The notes beneath the pieces were generated by a model. That model ran no database searches. It was not told the origin of the DNA and worked only from the letters and a program-made list of their open reading frames with translations. Positions 11,831 through 21,700 of a stretch of DNA of 64,000 nt are shown here, piece after piece. The stretch spans positions 62,001 through 126,000 of the forward strand of contig NZ_CABFKI010000004.1 in the NCBI RefSeq assembly GCF_901764995.1, given 5' to 3'. Position numbers and translations under genes: made by a program. This DNA is from Actinobacillus porcinus. Lineage in GTDB: Bacteria > Pseudomonadota > Gammaproteobacteria > Enterobacterales > Pasteurellaceae. Numbering within the stretch: position 1 is the first letter of the stretch; each line of letters opens with the position of its first letter.

Positions 11831-11871
11831 AAAAGTGCGGTCGATATTTGGTAATATTTGACCGCACTTTT
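11831..11871. terminator. Inverted uptake-signal pair acting as terminator
   Basis: AAAAGTGCGGTC (11831-11842) and GACCGCACTTTT (11860-11871) are complementary arms, with further pairing inside (ATATT/AATAT). The hairpin starts just after the pit stop and ends in a T-run, so it also serves as a DNA uptake site. A spurious ATG inside it (11858) is not a gene start. Confidence 0.85.
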
Positions 11872-11890
11872 ATTTTCCATTGATTGTATT

Positions 11891-12499
11891 ATGTCAAAAC
11901 TCATTAAAATTACTCTCTCTGCCCTATTATTAAGTTCAGCTTTCAACGCTTTGGCAGAAACCGCTTATGTGACTGAAAATCTAAACACCTATTTGCGCAA
12001 AGGTGCGGGCGATAATTTCAAAATTGCAGGTGCCATTCAAGCCGGTGAGCCCGTCACTGTGTTAAATCGTCAGGATCGTTATACTTTAATTCGCGATAGC
12101 AAAAACCGCGAAGCTTGGATTTTAAATAGCGAACTTTCATCAACGCCAAGCAGCAAAAGTGAAAACCCAAGATTAAAAGCACAGGTTCAAGAACTGACCA
12201 CAAAATTAAACAATATCGACAATGATTGGAAACAACGTACCGCGGAAATGCAACGCCGTAGCATTGACAGCAACCAAAAAAGCAGCCAATTATTAGAAGA
12301 AAATTCCCAACTTAAACGTGAATTAGAAATTACAAAAAATAAAAATCGTGACCTAGAAGCCATGTTAGATGCAGGAAAACGCGAAATCGCTATTCAATGG
12401 TTTATTTATGGCGGTTCCGTTTTGGGTGTTGGGTTAATTTTAGGTTTAATTCTTCCGCTTATTTTCCCTAAACGCCGCCGTAATGATGGTTGGTCTTAA
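11891..12499 (+). CDS. SH3-domain periplasmic/membrane protein (YgiM/TIGR04211 family)
   Basis: I start at ATG 11891 because it gives a clean signal peptide ([20 protein letters not shown], then LAETAY). The upstream in-frame ATG is inside the pit terminator. The 202-residue protein has a bacterial SH3 domain (about residues 22-85: [42 protein letters not shown]), a coiled coil (about residues 95-165) and one C-terminal membrane helix ([20 protein letters not shown]) with a basic tail KRRRNDG. The family is of uncertain function; the fold suggests it holds something near the cell wall. cca starts 16 bases past its stop. Confidence 0.85.
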   Translation: MSKLIKITLSALLLSSAFNALAETAYVTENLNTYLRKGAGDNFKIAGAIQAGEPVTVLNRQDRYTLIRDSKNREAWILNSELSSTPSSKSENPRLKAQVQELTTKLNNIDNDWKQRTAEMQRRSIDSNQKSSQLLEENSQLKRELEITKNKNRDLEAMLDAGKREIAIQWFIYGGSVLGVGLILGLILPLIFPKRRRNDGWS

Positions 12500-12515
12500 T
12501 TCTTTTGCTATAACT

Positions 12516-13751
12516 ATGGAAATCTATCTTGTTGGTGGCGCGGTGCGCGATAAATTATTAGGCTTACCCGTCAAAGATCGTGATTGGATGATTGTAGGCG
12601 CAACGCCTGAAGATTTGCTGGCTCAAGGCTATCAACAAGTAGGTAAAGATTTCCCTGTTTTTCTTAACCCTGAAACCAAAGAAGAATATGCTCTTGCGCG
12701 AACTGAACGTAAATCAGGTTCAGGTTATACCGGTTTTATTTGCGACTTTTCACCGCATATCCGTTTAGAAGAAGATCTGATTCGCCGCGATTTGACCATT
12801 AACGCCATCGCGCAAAGTGCGGACGGAAAATATCATGATCCCTTTGGCGGCATTGAAGATTTAAATCGCCGCATTTTACGCCATATTTCCCCGGCTTTCG
12901 CAGAAGATCCTTTGCGCGTATTGCGCGTAGCTCGCTTTGCTGCACGTTTTCATCATCTCGGTTTTACCATTGCCAAAGAAACCTTGGCATTAATGCAAAA
13001 TCTTACAGAACAAGGCGAACTGGAACATCTCACCACTGAGCGCATTTGGTTAGAAACTGAAAAAGCATTAACAGAAAAAAATCCTGAAATTTACTTTGAC
13101 ACCTTGCGCAAAGTTGGCGCGTTGAAAGTACTATTGCCCGAACTAGACGCACTCCACGGTGTTCCGAACCCCGCCAAACATCACCCTGAAATTGACAGCT
13201 TTATTCATACTATGATGGTATTACAGCAAGCGGTTTTACTGACAGAAAATACCGATATGAACAAAAGTGCGGTGCGTTTTGCCGCGCTTTGTCATGATCT
13301 TGGCAAAGCATTAATTCCACAAGATATTCTCCCCCATCATTACGGCCATGAGAAAAAAGGCGTTCAACAGGTTCGCCATTTATGCAACCGTTTAAAAGTT
13401 CCAACCTACTATAAAGAATTGGCAGAACTCACTTGCGAATACCATACCCACAGCCATAAAGCCTTGGAATTACGCGCGGAAACAATTATAAAATTGTTTA
13501 ATACATTTGACGTTTGGCGCAAACCGCAACGCTTCAAGGAATTTTTAACCGCTTGCCAAGCCGACAGCCGGGGTCGTTTAGGTTTTGAGCAAGTGAGCTA
13601 CCCACAAAAAGCCTATTTATGGACATTGTACGAAACGGCAAAAGAGGTAAATATCCAACAAATTATTGATGCCGGCTTTGAAAAACAAGGTATTCGCGAT
13701 GAATTGATGAAACGGCGTGTACAGGTGGTGAAGGCTAAAATAGCAGGATAA
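12516..13751 (+). CDS. cca: CCA tRNA nucleotidyltransferase (multifunctional, HD-domain type)
   Basis: This enzyme adds or repairs the 3'-CCA end of tRNAs. The ATG at 12516 gives the family start [20 protein letters not shown]; an in-frame ATG at 12483 overlaps the previous gene and adds a non-conserved leader. The 411-residue protein has the nucleotidyltransferase GGAVRD and catalytic KDRDWMIVG, the [10 protein letters not shown] motif, neck and body helices, and a C-terminal HD phosphohydrolase domain (CHDLGK) typical of the E. coli-type enzyme. It is the last ancestral-order gene before the TPS island; lolB, its neighbour in H. influenzae as I recall it, lies on the other side. Confidence 0.96.
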   Translation: MEIYLVGGAVRDKLLGLPVKDRDWMIVGATPEDLLAQGYQQVGKDFPVFLNPETKEEYALARTERKSGSGYTGFICDFSPHIRLEEDLIRRDLTINAIAQSADGKYHDPFGGIEDLNRRILRHISPAFAEDPLRVLRVARFAARFHHLGFTIAKETLALMQNLTEQGELEHLTTERIWLETEKALTEKNPEIYFDTLRKVGALKVLLPELDALHGVPNPAKHHPEIDSFIHTMMVLQQAVLLTENTDMNKSAVRFAALCHDLGKALIPQDILPHHYGHEKKGVQQVRHLCNRLKVPTYYKELAELTCEYHTHSHKALELRAETIIKLFNTFDVWRKPQRFKEFLTACQADSRGRLGFEQVSYPQKAYLWTLYETAKEVNIQQIIDAGFEKQGIRDELMKRRVQVVKAKIAG

Positions 13752-13832
13752 TCACATTATCTTTTAAGATAGGCTGTAAAATGAGCATATGACAACACTC
13801 AAACACATAGTTAAAAGTAGAATAACAACTTG

Positions 13833-13861
13833 TTGGATATATAGATTTTCATTAATATAAC
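13833..13861 (+). promoter_or_regulatory. Predicted sigma-70 promoter for tpsB
   Basis: TTGGAT (13833-13838), 17-base spacer, TATAAC (13856-13861). It lies 38 bases before the tpsB ATG. This is the only good match in the 13752-13899 gap, which holds no gene. Confidence 0.55.
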
Positions 13862-13899
13862 GCAACTAAAAAAATTATTTACAAATTGAAGTAAGCCGT

Positions 13900-15678
13900 A
13901 TGAGTTTGAATAAAGAATTAGGTAAAAAGAGAAAGTTATCATTAAAAATGATGCCTATTTTAGGATTGCTTTTCCCTCTGTCTGCATTATCTGCACCGAA
14001 TGAACCCAACCTAAACCAAATTGACGCCCAGCAACAACAACGCCAGCAACAACAAAATGCAGTACGTGACGCACAATTACAATCCCGACCTGATGTGCGT
14101 TTAAATATTGCGCAAGAAAGCAAAGAAAAATTACCTAGCGATGAAAAACCTTGCTTTGATATTTATAAAATTTCGCTTCTCGATTATTCGGCAGATAATC
14201 AATATCAACCCTCTCAATTCCAGCTTGAACTCACTAAAACCGCACAGTCTTTAGATTTAACCCTACCACGTTGTATCGGGGCAAAAGGCATTAACGCTCT
14301 TGTTTCGCAAGTACAAAATCGAATTGTAGAAAAAGGCTATGTCACTACACGTGTGCTCGTACCTGACCAAAATCTTAACCAAGGCGAATTGGTGTTAATG
14401 GTGATTCCAGGGAAAATCAAAAATATTATTGTTTCTGACGTGGGCAATACGCCGCGTTTTACTCGTTTACACAGCTGGACTGGATTTACATTTGATTCGG
14501 GCGAGCTATTAAATTTGCGTGATATTGAACAAAGCCTAGAAAACCTTAAACGCTCGCCCACTGCAGATGCCAATATTGAAATCCAACCCAGCCAAGCCAA
14601 AGATGCTAATTTTGGGGACAGTGATTTATTGGTTACTTATGCACAAAATTTCCCCTTTCGTTTAACGCTTGGTTTAGACAATAGCGGCTCCAAATCCACA
14701 GGTAAATTACAAGGCACTGCAACCCTTTCTTGGGATAATCTTTTTTCTGCCAACGATTTATTTTATGGTAGTTTTACACACAGTATGAAACGCCATACTG
14801 ACGATAAAGGGCAACGAGCCAGTAAAAACTGGAATCTTTACTACAGTATTCCTTTGGGTTATTGGGATTTAAGTTTTAGCCACTCTCAAAATGACTACCA
14901 TCAAGAGCTGGCAGGCGCGTTTACCAATTACATTTATTCAGGTGAAAGTACAACAGATAAACTCACTCTATCCTATTTACTCTATCGCGATAGTTCGCGT
15001 AAAACGTCTATTTATGGTGCTTTTTGGTCTCGCCAATCGGAAAACTATATTGATGACGCGGAAATTGACGTACAACGCCGCCGAATGGCAGGTTGGGAAG
15101 CCGGTATCAATCACAGAGAATACATCAATCGTGCGATTGTAAACTTAGGGTTTAATTATAAACACGGCACAGGCGCACGTGGTGCAATCCCCGCACCTGA
15201 AGAACTTTGGCACGAAGGCACATCGCGCCCTGTGATTATGACGGCAACATTGAGCTATTTACAACCGTTCTCAGTCGGTGAACAAGAATTTCGTTTTTCT
15301 ACGGAATGGTCAGCACAATGGAACAAAACACCCTTAATTATGCAAGACCGCTTTAGCCTTGGCGGACGTTATACGGTACGTGGTTTTGACGGCGAGTTAA
15401 CTTTAACAGGCGAACGGGGTTGGTTAACACGCAACGAGTTAAGCTGGAATATACTCGGCTCAAATCAATGGCTTTACACAGGCATTGACGCCGGTCGCGT
15501 ATCCGGTCGCACAATACGCGAACAATTAGGCAATTCCCTTGTCGGTAGCGTATTTGGTTTGCGTGGTGGGTTCAAAGGTTTTTACTACGACGTCTCATTA
15601 TCCAAACCAATCAGCAAACCGGATGGATTTAGAACTTCTAACCTTTATACGGCATTTAATGTTGGGTATTCGTTTTAA
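13900..15678 (+). CDS. tpsB: Two-partner secretion outer-membrane transporter (TpsB; ShlB/FhaC family)
   Basis: TpsB is an Omp85-type 16-strand barrel that moves its TpsA partner across the outer membrane. The 592-residue protein has a long-n-region signal peptide (MSLNKELGKKRKLSLKMMPI, cleavage near LSA), a Gln-rich stretch (residues about 42-54, QQQQRQQQQN), then two POTRA-like domains (a POTRA_2 with a Cys pair around PCFDIYKI and CIGAKGI, then ending KGYVTTRVLVPDQNL). The barrel carries the conserved VRGF loop-6 motif (GGRYTVRGFDGE) and ends in Phe (FNVGYSF), the BAM recognition signal. tpsA begins 54 bases downstream, so they form an operon. Confidence 0.92.
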   Translation: MSLNKELGKKRKLSLKMMPILGLLFPLSALSAPNEPNLNQIDAQQQQRQQQQNAVRDAQLQSRPDVRLNIAQESKEKLPSDEKPCFDIYKISLLDYSADNQYQPSQFQLELTKTAQSLDLTLPRCIGAKGINALVSQVQNRIVEKGYVTTRVLVPDQNLNQGELVLMVIPGKIKNIIVSDVGNTPRFTRLHSWTGFTFDSGELLNLRDIEQSLENLKRSPTADANIEIQPSQAKDANFGDSDLLVTYAQNFPFRLTLGLDNSGSKSTGKLQGTATLSWDNLFSANDLFYGSFTHSMKRHTDDKGQRASKNWNLYYSIPLGYWDLSFSHSQNDYHQELAGAFTNYIYSGESTTDKLTLSYLLYRDSSRKTSIYGAFWSRQSENYIDDAEIDVQRRRMAGWEAGINHREYINRAIVNLGFNYKHGTGARGAIPAPEELWHEGTSRPVIMTATLSYLQPFSVGEQEFRFSTEWSAQWNKTPLIMQDRFSLGGRYTVRGFDGELTLTGERGWLTRNELSWNILGSNQWLYTGIDAGRVSGRTIREQLGNSLVGSVFGLRGGFKGFYYDVSLSKPISKPDGFRTSNLYTAFNVGYSF

Positions 15679-15732
15679 CTATTTATAGGCACATCATTTT
15701 CACTTAAAAATAAACTAAATAAGGAGCTCTCT

Positions 15733-18700
15733 ATGAACAAAACCAAATTCCGTGTCATTTTCAACCGTACTTTGTCACGTTTGGTGGTGACCTCGGAATT
15801 AGCCAAAACCGCGGATAAATCATCACCCGTTGGGGATGGGGATGCAGTAAAAAGTGCGGTGCGTTTTTGTTCAGTTTTATCGTTGTCTTCCTTAAGTTTT
15901 AGCTTGTTTTGTGCGTTGGGTTTTGTGTCATTGGTGGTGCCTCAAGTCGCATTGGCAAACCTTGAAATCCGTGCTGATAAAACCGCGCCGGTCAATCAGC
16001 AGCCGATTGTTCTTTCTACGGCTAACGGCATTCCGCAAGTGAATATCCAAACCCCAAACAGCAAAGGGCTGTCTCACAATAAATATGCCCAATTTGATGT
16101 AGCGGAAAAAGGTGCGATTTTAAATAACAGTCGCACCACCGTGCAAACGCAGCAAGGCGGTTTGGTGACGGGCAATCCTTATTTGGCGCGCGGTGAAGCC
16201 CGTGTAATTTTAAACGAAGTGAATTCTGCCAACCCAAGCCAATTACGCGGTTATGTGGAAGTGGCGGGCAAAAAAGCAGATGTGATTATTGCCAACCCCA
16301 GCGGCATTCATTGTGACGGCTGCGGCGTGATTAACTCAGGGCGCACCACCTTAACCACAGGCAAACCGCAAACCCAAGCAGGTCAAGTCACCGGTTTTGA
16401 TGTGGAAAAAGGCAAGGTGAAGGTGTCAGGCAAAGGGTTGGACAACAGTCGCGTGGATTATACCGAAATCCTTGCACGCGAAGCGGAAATCAACGCCGGC
16501 ATTTGGTCAAACAAAAAACTGACCGTCATCACAGGCGAAAACCGTGTTCAACGCAGTGAAACTGCCGCAACACCCAATGACGATGACCATCTCAAAATTA
16601 TTCACACCAAACCCGCTACAAATTCAACCCCACAGCCCGAAAAGTACGCCGTGGACGTGAGCGAATTAGGCGGTATGTATGCGGGCAAAATTTACCTTAT
16701 CGGCACCGAACAGGGATTAGGGGTGCGCAATGCGGGGCATATTGGGGCGAGTGCAGGCGAAGTGCATATCGACAGCCAAGGGCGCATCGTCAATAAAGGC
16801 ACGGTCAATGCCAACCAAAATATTCAACTCACCGGTAAACAAGGCATTGAAAACACAGGAAAAATCGAAAACCGCCAAAGTGACATTATACTTAATACAC
16901 CGGCTGACATTCAGCAAAATGGCTCTGTTGTAGCACGTAACGGCAATATTCATCAAACGGCAAATCAAAAAATTCACCAGCAAGGTGAAACCATCGCCAA
17001 GGGCAATATTCATTACAAAGCCCCTACTGTTACCACATCAACATCATCCTTGATTGCAGCTGGCGTTGAGACTAAAGACACACCCAATGGCGAAACACGA
17101 ACCCTTGAAACAACGTCAACACAAGGCAAAAATCTCACCGTCACCACCACAGGCAAAACTACCCTGCAAGGCAAAAATTTGGCTTCGGGAAAAATTCAGG
17201 TCAATGCGACCGACATCAATCTAAACCAAAGCCAAAGTGCGGCGAATTTTATCGACATTTCTGCGACACAAGGCGACATCCAAGCAAACAACGCCACGAT
17301 TATTGCCCACCGTGATTTAACCCTCACCACCCCGAAAACACTGCAAACGCAAAATAGCACTGTCAAAGCAGAAAAAATCACGACAAAACAAACCGCACTT
17401 CACACGCAAAATGCAGTTTGGGAGCAGACGGGTAAGGATACGTTAACACTTGATGTGCTTGATACATTGCAAAATCAGGGCGGTACTTTCAAAACCCAAG
17501 GGGATTTAATGGTAAACGCTACGGGGCTCAACAACCAACAAGGGCGTTTTTTGGCTGAAGGTCAACTGACAATTAATACAAGCAACGGAAAAGTCGATTC
17601 TAGCCAAGGTATACTCGCTTCAAAACAAGATTTACGTCTGACTTCGGGAGAATTAATTAACGATGCGGGACTCATTCAGTCCCATCAAAACGTCAACATT
17701 AATACACAAGGGCAAAAACTATCTAACCAACAAACCTTAACCGAAGCGCAAGATAAAGGTATTGTGGCGTTAGGTAATCTGACGGTTCAATCAAATGATC
17801 TTATGAATCAGCAGGGGCGTATCGTATCGGGTAGCAATGCCAATATCCAAGCTGAACAGTTAAAAAACCTGTCAGGTGAAATACTTATCGGGCAAGATGG
17901 AAAAATTCATACAACACATCTTGATAACCAAGCAGGCACGATAGCCTCTGTGAATGGTAATTTGGCACTGACTAACTCAACGATATTGAATAACCGGCAA
18001 GGCGATATTTCAGCTAAAAATACATTATCGTTGCAAACGTTAGGTATAGAAAATCAACAAGGAAATATTACGTCATTAAATAACCTTATTATTGATACAG
18101 ACAAACGCACACTTAACAATCAAAATGGGACGATTTTTGCAACTCATCGAGCAGAAATAAATACTGGGGATATAAATAATCAATATGGTTTGATCCGTGC
18201 AGATAACAACCTTGCGCTTAATACAAACCAACACACCTTAGATAACCGCTATACCCAAGCTAAGCAACAAGGCATTGTTGGGTTAGGTAAAGTTGCATTA
18301 AACGGTGTAACGACATTACTAAATCAACAAGGTAACTTGTATGGTAAAAATGAACTTGATATTTCTGCACAAGTGGATACCAATAACCAACAAGGAAACA
18401 TCCAATCTAATGGGCATCTAACACTGTCAACCCATAAATTAGATAACCAAACAGGTTATATAACGGCACATATTGGTAACATTACCAGCCAACAGATTAA
18501 TAACCATGCGGTATCTCACTTAGGTTCCTTAATCTACGGTGACAACCTTTCTATTTCAACACAACAGCTTGATAACCAAGAAACAAAAGCCACCGGGAAA
18601 AATCTCACTCAAGGGATTCAAGGCAGAAAGCTCGCGATCCAAAGTACGATTTTAAATAATCAAAATGGCGGAATTTATAGTGCAGACACCGCCGCCATTA

Positions 18701-21700
18701 CCGCGAGCCAACGTATTAATAACCAACAGGGCGAACTGTTATCAGCAAACGCCATTTCCATCAAAAACAATGGTAATCTGATGGTAAATAACCAAAATGG
18801 GTTGATTCAAGGTCAAAATGCGATTGATTTAACGGCGAAAGGCTTAGAGACAGAAGGCACAATAAAAACCGCAGGCAATTTATCCATTGATTTAAAAGAC
18901 AGTTTTACCTTAAACCAAGCCTTTGACGTGGGGAATAATCTGACATTTAGCACCCAAGGGGATTTCACCAACAACGTCAAGCAAGTCGTTGGCAACCAAG
19001 CCGCTTTTACAGCGAATCATATTCTCAATCCTGCCCATGCAGAGATTTCGTCAAACCGTACCTTGCTCAATACCGCAACGCTTACCAACTATGGATTGTT
19101 AGATGGTCAGGAAAATATCATCAAAACGCGTACATTAGATAATTTAGGCACCGGTCGGATTTACGGTGATCATTTAGCCATCCAAGCAGACAGTCTTAAC
19201 AATCTCAATCAAGATGAAAAATCCGCCACCATTGCCGCACGAGATCGTTTAGATTTAGGTGTAGGCACCTTAGTCAATCGAGATCATAGCCTTATTTTCA
19301 GCCTTGGCGATATGGCTATTGGTGGACAGTTAGACGAAAATAACCAAGCGAAAGGCTATGCAAAATTCATCGATAACGGCAGTGCAACCCTTGAAGCTTT
19401 GGGGAATGGGGATATTAAAACCCAACGGTTATTAAATCACGATCTTTATTTAAAACTCGGGGAATATCACACCGATGAGCATATTATTGAATATGCACCG
19501 GCAAAGAGTTCTAAACGTTATGCTTTACTCAATAAAGATGGCAGTGAAGGTCGTTTGGAACTCAAAAATAATGATAAACACGATTCTAACTCCTACTTTA
19601 TTTTGAACAATGGTACCCAAATTGCCTCTCGTTATTGGATGAGTTGGGATTATAATCGCCACACCGTGACAAGCACCATTGAATATCGTGATCCTGCCAA
19701 TATTTTGATTGGCGGTCATTTGTCACTTTCAGGTGCAGATTTAGAAAATAATGCATCAAACCTTTCTGTCGGTAAAACTCTCTTATTGGGCAACAACACG
19801 TTTACACGCAATGAAAATAACAACAATCTCACTGCCGGCGGCATCACCTTAAAAAATATTGATATCCTTGGCACAATCGATATTAAAGATACCGGCATAT
19901 GGGCTGGTTTTGGAAAAGAACATCGCCGTTATGGGGTGAGAGGTAAAAAACGTTGGGCGGTTTATGGCACGGGATCGGGCGAGATCAATGACGTCCATCC
20001 GACACAATATTTCACCTTTGATAAAGTATTAAATGAAATCGGCAATGAAATTACTGGCACAAATACTCAAATTGCCAGTCAATCAGCCGTCAATGCTATT
20101 GCATTAAAAACGGTGACATCAAAGCCGACAACTAGCGAACAAGGAAATATGACTATTTCTACGCCAAGTGCGGTTATTTCCGGACAAGTTTCGGCGCTTC
20201 ATCCGGCCAATTTAGAGCAGAATATGCAGCCGGTGCTCAAAACCCATTTAACCGATATAAGGCTACCGCAAGCCAGCCTGTATAAAATTAACCCCGAGGC
20301 ACCAAACGGTTATTTAGTGGAAACCGATCCCACATTTACCGACCGCAAACAATGGTTAAGTTCAGACTATATGTTTAATGCCCTGCGCCACGACCATAAC
20401 TATGTCCAAAAACGCTTGGGTGACGGTTTTTATGAACAACGCTTAGTCAATGAACAAATCAACCAACTCACAGGACGCCGCTTTTTAGATAACTACAGCT
20501 CGGACTTTGAACAATACAAAGCCTTGATGGATAGCGGTATTTATTACGCCAACAAATTTAACCTTAGCCTTGGCGTGGGGTTAACCGCACAACAAATGGC
20601 GGAACTCACTTCAGATATGGTGTGGTTTGTGAACAAAGAAGTCACCTTGCCGAGTGGTAAAACCTTAACGGTCTTAACACCGCAAGTGTATCTTGTAGCG
20701 CGTAACCTAGATGTTACCCCACAAGGGGCGTTAATTTCAGCACGTGAAATTGTTGGTAATATCAATGGTGATATTCAAAATAGCGGCACCATTGCAGGGC
20801 AAAATCTCACCGCACTTTCAGCGAAAAATATCCAAAACCATGGCATTGTATTAGGCAATACGGTCAATTTGAACGCAGAACAACGCCTAATCAATCTCGG
20901 CGGTAAAATTCAAGCCTTGGACTCTGCCACATTGATTGGTGGTCAAGGTGTAGACATCGCCAGCCAAACAAGCCGCAGTGCGAATACGGATAATGCAGGT
21001 AACACCTTTGCACATACTTCTATCGACCGCCAAGCGGATATTCATGCGGGTGGCAAATTAACGGTTTACAGTCCGAAAGATGTTACCGTAAAAGCCTCCA
21101 ATCTCAGTGCCGATATTATTCATATTCAAGGCAATCAGGTTGAACTTGGCACGGTCACAACTCACAATAAACAACATTATAACGGAGATGCGGATAACTA
21201 TTATCGCTTAGACCAAACCCAAGAAGTGGGCAGTCAATTGACGGCAAAAAATGACGTGAACATTTTAAGCGAAAATCGCACCGCACTTCGTCAAGTCAGC
21301 GTACACAGCGATAAGGGCACAGTTGTCATTGGATCAACGCATGGAGACGTACAAATCCAAGCAGGACGACACCAAGAACAACTGTCTTTCGGCGCAAAAA
21401 GCACCCACCACGGCACCTTGCAAACTATCACCACCGTGAGCAAACATGACCACCATTATGATACCGCACAAGGCTCTGCCATTGATGGTAATAATGTCGT
21501 ATTGCAAGCCAATAACGGCAATGTGAGCATTCAGGGTTCGAATGTGGTAGCGGAAAATCATCTTGTTGCTAAGGCCAAAAATATCAATATTCAAGCGGCA
21601 GAAAATCGCATTTTTGAAGAAGATTTTGAAAAAACCGGCAAATCAGGCTTAATGGGCAGTGGTGGATTTGGATTTAGCATTGGAGAGAAAAAAGAAAAAG

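Noticed and set aside
11858-11890. Upstream in-frame ATG for the SH3-domain protein
   Set aside because: It lies inside the pit terminator hairpin and would put residues before a clean signal peptide.
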